A stretch of DNA of 61,079 bases, from NCBI RefSeq assembly GCF_000423665.1, contig NZ_AUIK01000038.1, positions 1-61,079 of the forward strand, written 5' to 3'. The notes beneath the pieces are model-generated. The model was not told the origin of the DNA. It saw only the letters and a list, made by a program, of their open reading frames with translations, and did no database searches. The DNA is from Solirubrobacter soli DSM 22325. Lineage in GTDB: Bacteria > Actinomycetota > Thermoleophilia > Solirubrobacterales > Solirubrobacteraceae. A program made the position numbers and the translations under genes. Numbering within the stretch: the stretch's first letter is position 1; each line of letters opens with the position of its first letter. Of this stretch, positions 47,485 to 55,382 are shown piece by piece.

Positions 47485-47883
47485 TTGCGCCTCGCCCCCA
47501 AGCGGCTCATCGCCGTACCGTTCATCTTGCTCGCGTTCGCCGTCACCGCCTGCGGCAGTGCCACCGTCGCCTACAAGCAGGCGCCGGGAGAGCCGGTCGA
47601 CCTGAGCGTTCCCGGCAACGGCGACGCGCTCGCCCCGGCGGCGACGCCGACGGCCACCGCCAGCGCCACGGAGACACCTGACGCCGGCACGGCGCAGGTC
47701 ACGCCCACCCCGGCCGCCAACAGCGGCGCGGCGACGACGCAGACGACGCCGCAGGACAACACCGGCGGCGGGACCGAGGCCCCGGCCGGCCAGGACTCCG
47801 CCACGAACGACCAGCCGCCGCCCGCCGGCAGCGACGCGCAGCAGTTCGAGGACTTCTGCGCCGAGAACCCAGGCGCCTGCTGA
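47485..47883 (+). CDS. Lipoprotein with Ala/Thr/Pro-rich disordered tail
   Basis: TTG 47485 has the excellent ribosome-binding site GAGGAGGTGG (47471-47480) and begins a 132-residue product with a lipoprotein signal (LIAVPFILLAFAVTACGS; lipobox VTAC). After the acylated Cys the sequence is low-complexity (Ala, Thr, Pro, Gln) with a short ordered end (QQFEDFCAENPGAC). Such tails often span the cell wall. No function is apparent. Confidence 0.7.
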   Translation: MRLAPKRLIAVPFILLAFAVTACGSATVAYKQAPGEPVDLSVPGNGDALAPAATPTATASATETPDAGTAQVTPTPAANSGAATTQTTPQDNTGGGTEAPAGQDSATNDQPPPAGSDAQQFEDFCAENPGAC

Positions 47884-47892
47884 TCGGTAGCC

Positions 47893-47908
47893 TCCCCCTC
47901 AAGGGGGG
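47893..47908 (+). terminator. Short hairpin after the lipoprotein gene
   Basis: CCCCC (47894-47898) and GGGGG (47903-47907) pair around TCAA, 10 bp past the lipoprotein stop and before the GGDEF/HD-GYP gene. The stem is short, so termination is only likely, not certain. Confidence 0.45.
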
Positions 47909-47935
47909 TGTGGTCCGGTCGATCATCCAGGTGAC

Positions 47936-50035
47936 ATGCGTTCGCTCAATCGTCTCGCCGAGGAGGCCGCACGCTCGGCCCACGTCGAGCCGATCCGCGA
48001 CGCGCTGAAGACCGCGGCACTCGAGCTCCTGGGCGCGGGCTTCGTCCGGCTGCTCGACATCGCCCAGGACCGGGCGGGGGCCTCCGACAGGTCGGCCGAT
48101 GAGTTCCTGCGCTTCACCGACGGGCCGTCCGGCACCGCGCACGTCATCGCCACGCGCAAGCCGCTCGCGATCGACGACGCGGCCGTCAGCACCGCGATCG
48201 TCCCCGGCCGCGCGGCGCTGCACGGCATCGCGTCCGCGCTGTTCGTCCCGGTGATCTGGGCCGACGAGGTTCGCAGCGTCCTGATCGTCGGCTGGCTCGA
48301 GCCGCACCCGGTCACCGCGGACGACATCGCCCGCGCCGAGCTGGCCACGAACACCGCCGCCGCCGGCCTCGCCCGGCTCGAGGAGGAGTCGCGCCGCGCC
48401 GAGGGCCTGGCCCAGGACCGGGTCGTCGTGCGCGTGGCCAACGCGCTCAACGCGACGCTCGACCTGCAGGAGATCCTGCTCACGCTCGTCCACGAGGCAG
48501 CGCTCGCCCTCAACGCCGACTTCACCGGCGTCTTCCTCGGCGACAAGGCCGAGGGCGCCGTCGCGACCGCCGGGTACGGCGTCCCTGAGGGCTGGCACGG
48601 CATCCGCGTCGAGGCCGGACAGGGCGTGACGGGCCGCGTGCTCCACACCAACGCCACGGTGGTCCAGCACGACTACACCTCCGACCTGCCCTTGGCCGAC
48701 ACCGCCAAGACCCTGCTCGCCGTCCCGATGTCGTGGAACGGCGAGATGCGTGGCGTGCTCACGGTCGGCTGGGCCTCGCGCCGCCGCGTCAACGACGAGG
48801 ACCAGCACACGACCGAGGCGATCGCCGGCCTGGCCACGCTCGCCTGCCGCAACGCCGAGGCCTACGAGCACGTCCAGCACGTCGCCCGTACCGACGCGCT
48901 CACCGGCGTGCTCAACCACGGCGCGATGCAGGTCCGCATCCGCGAGGAGATCGCCCGCGCCCGCCGCGACGGCACGCCGCTCGGCGCCGTGATCCTCGAC
49001 CTCGACGACTTCAAGTCCGTCAACGACACCCGGGGCCACGCGGCGGGTGACGAGCTCCTGCGCAAGGTCGCCAACGCGCTGCAGCTCGAGCTGCGCCCGT
49101 ACGACCAGGTCGCCCGCTACGGCGGCGACGAGTTCGTGCTCCTGCTCCCAGGCTCCGACGAGGAGATGACCGCGCACGTCGCCGAGCGCTGCCGCGACGC
49201 GATCGGCGGCAAGTGCTCGATCGGCGTCGCCGCCTGGCACGACGGCCTCGACGCGGACGGGCTGCTCGAGCAGGCCGACCGCGCGCTGATGCTGGCCAAG
49301 CGCACCGGCAAGGGCCGCGTCGCCGTCGCCAACCCGGAGGTCGAGCGCGAGCTCGCGCTGCTGCAGTCGCAGGCCGGCTCCCCCGCCGCCGTGCAGGCGC
49401 TGGCGGCCGCGATCGAGGAGCGCGACAACTACAAGCGCGAGCACTCCGACGAGGTCGTGCGGCTCAGCCGTGGGGTCGCGATGATGCTCGGCCTGCCCAA
49501 CGACGACGTCGACCGGATCGCCCACGGCGCCCTGCTGCACGACGTCGGCAAGCTCGCGATGCCCGCCGAGCTGCTCGGCAAGGAAGGCCCGCTCACGCCC
49601 GAGGAGTGGGCGATCATGTCCCAGCACCCGATCGCGGGCGAGCGGATCCTGGCGCGCACGAAGGACCTCGCCGGCGTCGCCCCGATCGTCCGCCACGAGC
49701 ACGAGCACTGGAACGGCACCGGCTATCCGGACGGCCTCGAAGGCCACCGGATCCCGATCGGCTCACGCGTCGTGCACGCCTGCCACGCCTACGTGGCGAT
49801 GCGCACCGCGCGCCCCTACCGCGACGCGATCTCCCACGAGGAGGTCGTGGTGCAGCTGCGCGCCGAGGCGGGCACCAAGTTCGACCCGGAAGTGATCGAG
49901 GTCCTGCTCGACCTACTCGGCCACAACACGCCCGACGTCCCGAACCGGGCGGCCGGCGTGAAGCTGGTCGCGCCGACCCCGCGCGAGCCTAGTTCCCGCC
50001 GTTCGGCGCATCCGGGTTGGGTACCGGGCGCGTGA
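47936..50035 (+). CDS. GAF-GAF-GGDEF-HD-GYP signalling protein, likely c-di-GMP metabolism
   Basis: The 699-residue protein has two GAF-like sensor domains (about 15-150 and 165-310), a GGDEF domain and an HD-GYP domain. The cyclase site is intact: RYGGDEF (about residue 395) with DFKSVNDTRGHAAGDE upstream. The HD-GYP site has HDVGK (about 534), RHEHEHWNGTGYPDGLEG and IGSRVVHACHAYVAM. It could both make c-di-GMP and break it down, with the GAF inputs choosing. A c-di-GMP-I riboswitch lies 28 kb away in this window. The 3' end overlaps the convergent gene by 47 bp. Confidence 0.92.
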   Translation: MRSLNRLAEEAARSAHVEPIRDALKTAALELLGAGFVRLLDIAQDRAGASDRSADEFLRFTDGPSGTAHVIATRKPLAIDDAAVSTAIVPGRAALHGIASALFVPVIWADEVRSVLIVGWLEPHPVTADDIARAELATNTAAAGLARLEEESRRAEGLAQDRVVVRVANALNATLDLQEILLTLVHEAALALNADFTGVFLGDKAEGAVATAGYGVPEGWHGIRVEAGQGVTGRVLHTNATVVQHDYTSDLPLADTAKTLLAVPMSWNGEMRGVLTVGWASRRRVNDEDQHTTEAIAGLATLACRNAEAYEHVQHVARTDALTGVLNHGAMQVRIREEIARARRDGTPLGAVILDLDDFKSVNDTRGHAAGDELLRKVANALQLELRPYDQVARYGGDEFVLLLPGSDEEMTAHVAERCRDAIGGKCSIGVAAWHDGLDADGLLEQADRALMLAKRTGKGRVAVANPEVERELALLQSQAGSPAAVQALAAAIEERDNYKREHSDEVVRLSRGVAMMLGLPNDDVDRIAHGALLHDVGKLAMPAELLGKEGPLTPEEWAIMSQHPIAGERILARTKDLAGVAPIVRHEHEHWNGTGYPDGLEGHRIPIGSRVVHACHAYVAMRTARPYRDAISHEEVVVQLRAEAGTKFDPEVIEVLLDLLGHNTPDVPNRAAGVKLVAPTPREPSSRRSAHPGWVPGA

Positions 50036-50663
50036 CGAGCGTCGCCGAGTAGGTCAGCCGCGCCTTGTAGAGGCAGCGGTACTGCGCGACCTGTTTGAGG
50101 GCGGACTGCGCGGTCTGCGTTCCGGTGTCGTCGCACTTGCCCTTGGGCCGCGACGCCCGCCACGACGAATGGTCGGTGAGCAGCGGCGTGAGGGCCGGCG
50201 CCCAGGTCGGAACCGTCAGTGCGATGACATAGCCCTTCTTGACGTTCAGCGCGCGGCCGAGTGGGAACTGCACCGTTTGACCGAAGTACGGCGCGAGCTG
50301 CTGCATCGGGCTTTGGCTGACCACGCGCGAGTAGAGCGTCTTGCCGGCGCGCAGGATCGTCAACCGCGCGGACGCCGGCCCGCCGAGGCCCTTGTCGAAG
50401 AACGAGATCTGCTCCTCGGTCGGCTTGCCGAGCGCGATCGACCACGCCACGATCTTTCCGTCCTCGGGCACGATGAACGCCCCGCGATCGTCGGCGACCT
50501 TGATCTGGTAACCGGTGGTGCGCGAGACGGCGAGACACGGGCTCGCCGGGCATGCCGGCGTAGCGTCGGTCCGTCCGACCTCAACGATCTTCGCCGCCGC
50601 GGGCGCTGCCGTGACCAGGGCGGCGACCAGCGCGGCGAAACCGATGAAAGGGCGATGGCTCAT
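49989..50663 (-). CDS. Secreted protein of unknown function
   Basis: The 224-residue product has a signal peptide (MSHRPFIGFAALVAALVTAAPAAA) and a beta-rich mature part with two short Cys pairs (PACPASPCLAVS and KCDDTG/YRCLY). It contains no enzyme motif known to me. The start codon lies in a perfect 8-bp hairpin (GGGCGATG/CATCGCCC, 50650-50668), which could hinder translation. The 3' end overlaps the GGDEF/HD-GYP gene by 47 bp. Confidence 0.75.
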   Translation of the reverse strand: MSHRPFIGFAALVAALVTAAPAAAKIVEVGRTDATPACPASPCLAVSRTTGYQIKVADDRGAFIVPEDGKIVAWSIALGKPTEEQISFFDKGLGGPASARLTILRAGKTLYSRVVSQSPMQQLAPYFGQTVQFPLGRALNVKKGYVIALTVPTWAPALTPLLTDHSSWRASRPKGKCDDTGTQTAQSALKQVAQYRCLYKARLTYSATLVTRPVPNPDAPNGGN

Positions 50664-50688
50664 CGCCCCTATGAAACACGACGAGGTC

Positions 50689-50710
50689 CCGGGGGATGCG
50701 GTTCCCCCGG
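50689..50710 (-). terminator. Hairpin terminator of the cold-shock gene
   Basis: CCGGGGG (50689-50695) pairs with CCCCCGG (50704-50710) around an 8-base loop, 18 bp beyond the cold-shock gene stop on the minus strand. Confidence 0.6.
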
Positions 50711-50728
50711 TTCCCGTCCTCTCCTCAC

Positions 50729-50932
50729 TCAGATCTTCACGACGTTGATCGCCTTCGGACCCTTGTCGCCGTTCTCCTCCTCGAAGGAGACCTTGGCGCC
50801 CTCGCTCAGCGAACGGTAGCCGTCGCCGTTGATGCCCGAGAAGTGCACGAAGAGATCACGCCCACCCCCATCGGGCGTGATGAAGCCGAAGCCCTTCTCG
50901 TCCGAGAACCACTTGACCGTGCCGGTGCCCAC
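50729..50932 (-). CDS. Cold-shock domain protein
   Basis: GTG 50932 begins a 67-residue single cold-shock domain: GTVKWFSDEKGFGFITPDG (RNP1 KGFGFI), DLFVHFSGI (RNP2 VHF) and the C-terminal KGPKAINVVKI. It binds single-stranded RNA or DNA and acts as an RNA chaperone. GTG is chosen because the domain begins there, although an ATG lies 96 bp upstream in frame. The leader (about 90 nt after the probable promoter) is long, as usual for csp genes, whose mRNA is often regulated by temperature. Confidence 0.92.
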   Translation of the reverse strand: MGTGTVKWFSDEKGFGFITPDGGGRDLFVHFSGINGDGYRSLSEGAKVSFEEENGDKGPKAINVVKI

Positions 50933-51019
50933 AGAGAACCCCACTTGCAGCCCGGCGTGACTTGTACACGCCGTACATATTTCGACCGGCCGGTGCGCCC
51001 GGTCCCAACAGAGGGAGAC

Positions 51020-51047
51020 GCTATACATGGACGTGGCATTACCGCAA
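51020..51047 (-). promoter_or_regulatory. Probable promoter of the cold-shock gene
   Basis: On the minus strand TTGCGG (51047-51042) and TATAGC (51025-51020) are separated by 16 bp. It stands 88 bp before the cold-shock GTG, in a locally AT-richer stretch, giving a long untranslated leader. Confidence 0.5.
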
Positions 51048-51079
51048 CCTTAAGCGGCCAGTGCTGGGCGTGGAGATGT

Positions 51080-51490
51080 CTAAGCGGTGAGCTCTCGTGC
51101 CGCGGCCGCGACGTCGTCGCGGTCCCCCGGCGCAGGCTGCCAAGGCAACCGCAGCGTGTCCCCGTCGTAACGCGGGATCACGTGCATGTGGAAGTGAAAG
51201 ACGGTCTGCCAGGCCTTCGAGCCGCACGAGTTGATCAGGTTCACGCCGTCGGCCGACAGCTTGTCCTTGACCCGTCGCGCCATCGTCTGCGCGGTGCGGG
51301 CGACCGCGGCGAGATCCTCCGGATCGATCTCCAGCAGGTCCCGGCTGTGCTCGCGCGGGATCACCAGCAGGTGCCCGCGCGACCCCGGGTTGATGTCCAT
51401 GAACGCGATCGTGCGCTCGTCCTCATAGACGCGCGTGGAGGGGATGTCCCCCGCGACGATCTTGCAGAAGAGGCAGTCCGGGTCAGACAT
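51080..51490 (-). CDS. HIT-family nucleotide hydrolase/transferase
   Basis: The 136-residue protein begins MSDPDCLFCKIVAGDIPS, with a zinc-binding CxxC as in many HIT enzymes. It carries the histidine triad HFHMHVIPR (about residues 96-104). HIT enzymes cleave nucleoside phosphoramidates or dinucleotides such as AppppA. ATG 51490 overlaps the SRPBCC gene by 8 bp. It is the last gene of the sulfatase-led operon. Confidence 0.92.
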   Translation of the reverse strand: MSDPDCLFCKIVAGDIPSTRVYEDERTIAFMDINPGSRGHLLVIPREHSRDLLEIDPEDLAAVARTAQTMARRVKDKLSADGVNLINSCGSKAWQTVFHFHMHVIPRYDGDTLRLPWQPAPGDRDDVAAAARELTA

Positions 51491-51860
51491 CGGCCTCGAC
51501 GAGGCGGCGGATCGCGTCGAGCGTGCCCATGACCTCGGGGTCGGGCGCGTCCCCGCGGACCGTCGCGACGTAGAGCGTCAGGCGCGAGCCCTCGTCGTCG
51601 GGATCGACCTGGATCCAGCCGTGGTACGCGCTGCCCTCCGCGCCCCACTCGATGCGGCGCTTGTCGTCGTCGGTCTTGAACCAGGCCTCGCCCTTCTGGG
51701 TGTGCCCGTCGTAGCGGGCCTCGACCGTGACCTTGTCGCCGTCGTGCAGGTCGGCGCGGGTCATCTGCGGCACGTAGTGCGGGAGGTTCGAGACGTCGGA
51801 GAGCGCGGCGTACACCTTGTCGGCATCCGCGGCGACGTGATGGGTGTGCTCGTGCTTCAC
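51483..51860 (-). CDS. SRPBCC/START-like polyketide cyclase family protein
   Basis: GTG 51860 begins a 125-residue protein: TVHHVAADADKVYAALSDVSNLPHYVP-like opening, KVTVEARYDGHTQKGEAWFKTD, and a C-terminal helix (GTLDAIRRLVEADV). This is the helix-grip fold of SRPBCC proteins, which bind hydrophobic ligands. It overlaps its upstream neighbour by 4 bp (GTGA) and the HIT gene by 8 bp, so all are coupled. Confidence 0.82.
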   Translation of the reverse strand: MKHEHTHHVAADADKVYAALSDVSNLPHYVPQMTRADLHDGDKVTVEARYDGHTQKGEAWFKTDDDKRRIEWGAEGSAYHGWIQVDPDDEGSRLTLYVATVRGDAPDPEVMGTLDAIRRLVEADV

Positions 51861-52546
51861 AGGCGGGAGGCTACAGAGGCCAGTCCGGAACGCGCGGCGA
51901 ACCCGTCGAACAGCCGGAACGCGGCCGTCGCGGCCGCGGCCGCGTGCCGGCGGGTCCCCGCGTCCAGCGCCTCTGGCGTTGTCCCCGCCCGCTCGAGATC
52001 GCCGTGGTCGTTGACCGCCCAGTCGCCGACGATCGCGGACGTGACCTCGGGGTGGAACTGCACCGCGAGGTGCCGGCAGTGGCAGAACGCCTGCACGCCG
52101 AACGCGTTGCTCGCCAGCTCGTAGGCCAGCGGCGGGAGCGTGAAGTGATCCTCGTGCCAGGCCATCCACGGACCGGCGGGGACGCGGTCGGCGTCGTTGG
52201 TCTCGACCGTGACCCAGCCCAGCTCGGGCTTGGGCAGGCGGCGCACGCAGCCGCCGAGCGCGGCCGCGAGGGCCTGGGCGCCGAAGCAGATGCCGAGGAC
52301 CGGGAGCGCGGCGGCGTCGGCGGAGCGCAGCCACTCGATCTCGGCCTCGACCCAGTCCGGCCCGTCGCCGGTCGCCGTGGCGCCCGAGCCGAGCGCGACC
52401 ACGAAGTCCGGGTCGCGCGGGTCCGGGTAGGCGCCGGTCTCGTCGACGCGCACGACGTCGAGCCCGATCCCGCGCTCGGCAGCCCAATCGCCGAGCAGCC
52501 CAGCCGGGGCGTCGGCCTGCGTCTGGAGGACGATCCCGTGCGCCAT
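51857..52546 (-). CDS. Class I glutamine amidotransferase, GMP-synthase-like
   Basis: ATG 52546 begins a 229-residue protein: MAHGIVLQTQADAPAGLLGDW. Its triad is Cys in VLGICFGAQALAAALGG and His/Glu in LAVQFHPEVT. LGWVTVETND and MAWHEDHFTLPP fit the YfeJ-like group of stand-alone amidotransferases, whose partner enzymes are often unknown. It starts within the sulfatase stop (TGATG) and ends overlapping the SRPBCC gene, so it belongs to the operon led by the sulfatase. Confidence 0.88.
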   Translation of the reverse strand: MAHGIVLQTQADAPAGLLGDWAAERGIGLDVVRVDETGAYPDPRDPDFVVALGSGATATGDGPDWVEAEIEWLRSADAAALPVLGICFGAQALAAALGGCVRRLPKPELGWVTVETNDADRVPAGPWMAWHEDHFTLPPLAYELASNAFGVQAFCHCRHLAVQFHPEVTSAIVGDWAVNDHGDLERAGTTPEALDAGTRRHAAAAATAAFRLFDGFAARSGLASVASRL

Positions 52547-53796
52547 CAGGCCCTCGTCGTCGGCTCGTCGGGGGAGCGCTGGTCGGCGGTGTTGTACTCG
52601 GTGCCGGGCGCGGGGGCGATCGGGCCGTCGAGCAGCGGGTCGCCGGTCTCGACCATCCACGTCTGCAGCTTCTGGCGCAGCTCGTCGGCGATCTCCGGCT
52701 CGTCGTCGACGATGTTGTTCGCCTCGTTGGGGTCGAAGACGAGGTCGTAGAGCGCCTCTTCGGGCGCGTCTCGCTCGGCCAGGCCGTGGGCCAGCAGGTA
52801 GTCCTTGCTGGGGCTGTCGTCGATGTTGGCGAGCACAGGTCGTTCGTAGCGCCGTATGTACTTGTACCGCTTCGTGCGCACCGCGCGCTGCGGCTCGTAG
52901 GCGGCGTGGAAGGTGATCTCCGCGAAGACGGCGTCGTTGACCTCGCTGAGCAGCGACTTCCCGCGCAGCCAGGCCGGCCGCTCGATGCCGAGCAGCTCGC
53001 AGATGGTCGGGAAGATGTCGACCTGGGACACGAGCTCGTCGGAGACCTTGCCGCCGGTGAAGCCGCCCGGGCCGCGGATGATCAGCAGCACGCCGATCCC
53101 GCGGTCGGTCAGCGTCGCCTTGGCGCCGGGGAACGCGAGCCCGTGGTCGGTGGTGAAGATCACGAGCGTGTTCTCGTCCTCGATCGCGTCCAGGACCGTG
53201 CCGACGCCCTGGTCCAGCGCGCGGGCGCTGGCCTTGTAGGCGGCCATGTCGCGGCGCGTCACCGGCGTGTCGGGAAGGTTGGCGGGCGGGAGCGAGTACA
53301 GCGCGTCGCGGACCGAGGTCGGCTCGAAGAAGTCGCGGTGGGTCTCGAAGAAGCCGACGCTGAGGAAGTACGGGCCGTCGGCGTTGCGGATCGCGCGCGC
53401 CGCGGCCGGCGCGACCTCGGACGCCTGGTTGGAGCGCAGCTCGACGATCTCGTCGTAGCCGATGTCGACCGGGTCAGCGGCCACGTGCTGCTCGCCGATC
53501 AGCGTGCTGCGGTACCCGGCGGCGCGCAGGGTGTGGACGAGGTGGTGGTCGTAGTCGGCGAGGCGATAGCCCCGGTGCGCCAACCCCAGCATCCCGTTCG
53601 TGTGGCTGTACTCGCCGGTGAGGAGCGCCGCGCGGCTGCCCGAGCAGACGGGCGCGGCGCTGAACGCCTGGCGGAACAGCAGGCCCTGGTCGGCCAGACG
53701 CTGGATGTTCGGCGTCGGGACCTGATGCCCGTACGGCTGGATGTGGCGCCCGGTGTCATGCGAATGCAGGTAGACGATGTTCGGACGCAATGTCAT
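52546..53796 (-). CDS. Sulfatase with variant formylglycine motif
   Basis: The 416-residue protein is an alkaline-phosphatase-superfamily sulfatase: RPNIVYLHSHDTGRHIQPYG (metal-binding Asp), and the active-site signature PVCSGSRAALLTGEYSH, with Cys51. Standard sulfatases have C-x-P/A-x-R; here the third position is Gly (CSGSR). FTTDHGLAFPGAK supplies further metal ligands. The Cys must be oxidised to formylglycine, and a formylglycine-generating enzyme is encoded 3.4 kb away in the divergent operon. The product lacks a signal peptide, so it is probably cytoplasmic. It leads a four-gene operon and starts 15 bp from the divergent sulfotransferase gene. Confidence 0.9.
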   Translation of the reverse strand: MTLRPNIVYLHSHDTGRHIQPYGHQVPTPNIQRLADQGLLFRQAFSAAPVCSGSRAALLTGEYSHTNGMLGLAHRGYRLADYDHHLVHTLRAAGYRSTLIGEQHVAADPVDIGYDEIVELRSNQASEVAPAAARAIRNADGPYFLSVGFFETHRDFFEPTSVRDALYSLPPANLPDTPVTRRDMAAYKASARALDQGVGTVLDAIEDENTLVIFTTDHGLAFPGAKATLTDRGIGVLLIIRGPGGFTGGKVSDELVSQVDIFPTICELLGIERPAWLRGKSLLSEVNDAVFAEITFHAAYEPQRAVRTKRYKYIRRYERPVLANIDDSPSKDYLLAHGLAERDAPEEALYDLVFDPNEANNIVDDEPEIADELRQKLQTWMVETGDPLLDGPIAPAPGTEYNTADQRSPDEPTTRA

Positions 53797-53811
53797 GTAA
53801 TCCTATCGAGT

Positions 53812-54513
53812 ATGTCCGGATTGATCGTGTGCGCGACGCAGCGCAGTGGGAGCACCCTGCTGTGCGAGCTGCTGAAGGCCACGGGGGTCGCCGGTGTCCC
53901 CAAGGAGTATTTCCAGCATTTCAAGGACACCGGGATCTCCGACCAGCCGCGCCAGTACCTGGCGGGCGTCGACGACCCGTCCGTGTTGGCGCTCCTGCCG
54001 CCGCTCGATCCGGGCGTGCCCGAGGCGGCGTTCGACTTCGAGGCCGTACGCCGGGAGGGCACGACGCCGAACGGCGTGTTCGCCGCCAAGGTCATGTGGA
54101 GCCACACGCCGGACCTGTGGCGGCGACTCGACGGGCGGTCGCTGGAGGATGTGTTCGGCCCGCTGCGCTACGTGCAGGTCGTGCGGCGGGACAAGGTGGC
54201 GCAGGCGGTCTCGTTGTGGACGGCGATCCAGACGCAGGCGTGGCGGTCGGGGGATGACGTGCGGGCCGAGCCGGTCTATTCGTTCGCCGCGATCAAGCAC
54301 CTGGTGGGGTGGCTGCAGGCGGGCGAGGACGGGTGGAGCGACTGGTTGCGGTGGCGGAATCCGGACGTCGTCGTCTACGAGGACTTCGCCCGCGATCCGT
54401 CGCCCACGATCGAGCACCTGGCCGGTGTACCCGCACCCGACGCCCCGCTGCTCCGGCAGTCCGGGTCGCGATCGCGGGAGTGGGCGTCGCGGTTTGCTCT
54501 GGAGGCCGCGTGA
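53812..54513 (+). CDS. Stf0-type sulfotransferase (trehalose 2-sulfotransferase family)
   Basis: ATG 53812 begins a 233-residue protein: MSGLIVCATQRSGSTLLCEL holds the PAPS 5'-phosphosulfate loop (QRSGST), and GVPKEYFQHF and LRYVQVVRRDKVAQAVSLW (3'-phosphate-binding Arg and Ser) follow, a layout matching mycobacterial Stf0, which sulfates trehalose for sulfolipid synthesis. It is followed by cysD with a 4-bp overlap (GTGA), so its donor PAPS is made by its own operon. The real acceptor is not known; no trehalose or sulfolipid genes are near. Confidence 0.9.
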   Translation: MSGLIVCATQRSGSTLLCELLKATGVAGVPKEYFQHFKDTGISDQPRQYLAGVDDPSVLALLPPLDPGVPEAAFDFEAVRREGTTPNGVFAAKVMWSHTPDLWRRLDGRSLEDVFGPLRYVQVVRRDKVAQAVSLWTAIQTQAWRSGDDVRAEPVYSFAAIKHLVGWLQAGEDGWSDWLRWRNPDVVVYEDFARDPSPTIEHLAGVPAPDAPLLRQSGSRSREWASRFALEAA

Positions 54514-55382
54514 ACGCGCTCGAGGATGAAGCCGTCTTCGTGATGCGCGAGGTCGCGGCGGAGTTCGAGCGGCCGGTGCTGCTGTTCAGCGGCGGCAAGG
54601 ACTCGATCGTGCTGCTGCGGCTGGCCGAGAAGGCCTTCCGGCCGGCGAAGTTCCCTTGCCCGATCCTGCACATCGACACCGGCCACAACTTCCCGGAGGT
54701 GATCGAGTTCCGCGACCGGCGGGTGGCGGAGCTCGGCGAGCAGCTGATCGTGGCGCGCGTTCAGGACTCGATCGACGCGGGGCGGGCGTTCGAGGACGGG
54801 CCGTCGCGCAATCGCCTGCAGACGGTGACGCTGCTCGACGCGCTGCGTGAGGGCAGGTTCGACGCGGCGTTCGGCGGCGCGCGGCGCGACGAGGAGCGTG
54901 CGCGGGCGAAGGAGCGCGTCCTCTCGTTCCGCGACGAGCTCGGCCAGTGGGAGCCGCGGGCGCAGCGACCGGAGATCTGGGAGCTCTACAACACCGTCGT
55001 CCGGCGCGGCGAGAGCGTGCGGGCGTTCCCGATCTCCAACTGGACGGAGCTCGACGTCTGGCGCTACATCGAGGCCGAAGGGCTCGAGGTGCCGTCGATC
55101 TACTACGCCCACGAGCGCGAGGTGTTCGACCGCGACGGGATGCTGTTCGCCGTCTCCGAGTTCACGCCGCCGAACGGCTCCCCGGTCTTCACCGAGCGCG
55201 TGCGCTATCGCACGGTGGGCGATCTCACGGTGACGGGCGCGGTCCGCTCCTCGGCGGTCGACATCCCGGCGATCCTGGCCGAGACGGCCGCGTCGACGAC
55301 CACCGAGCGCGGCGCCACCCGCGCCGACGACCGCACCTCGTCCGCCGCCATGGAGGACCGCAAGCGAGAGGGATACTTTTGA
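54510..55382 (+). CDS. cysD: Sulfate adenylyltransferase subunit 2
   Basis: GTG 54510 (GGAGG at 54501-54505) begins a 290-residue protein with the PP-loop motif LLFSGGKDSIVLLRLAEKAF and CPILHIDTGHNFPEVIEFRD. The C-terminal signature LYYTVV is replaced by ELYNTVVRRGESVRAFPISNWTELDVW, and the end is REGYF as in CysD. With CysN it makes adenosine 5'-phosphosulfate (APS) from sulfate and ATP. The gene overlaps the sulfotransferase stop by 4 bp and the cysN-like start by 4 bp. Confidence 0.93.
   Translation: MNALEDEAVFVMREVAAEFERPVLLFSGGKDSIVLLRLAEKAFRPAKFPCPILHIDTGHNFPEVIEFRDRRVAELGEQLIVARVQDSIDAGRAFEDGPSRNRLQTVTLLDALREGRFDAAFGGARRDEERARAKERVLSFRDELGQWEPRAQRPEIWELYNTVVRRGESVRAFPISNWTELDVWRYIEAEGLEVPSIYYAHEREVFDRDGMLFAVSEFTPPNGSPVFTERVRYRTVGDLTVTGAVRSSAVDIPAILAETAASTTTERGATRADDRTSSAAMEDRKREGYF

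Noticed and set aside
47699..49747. A 682-codon minus-strand frame opposite the GGDEF/HD-GYP gene
   Set aside because: It is antisense to an intact multi-domain protein and shows no motifs.
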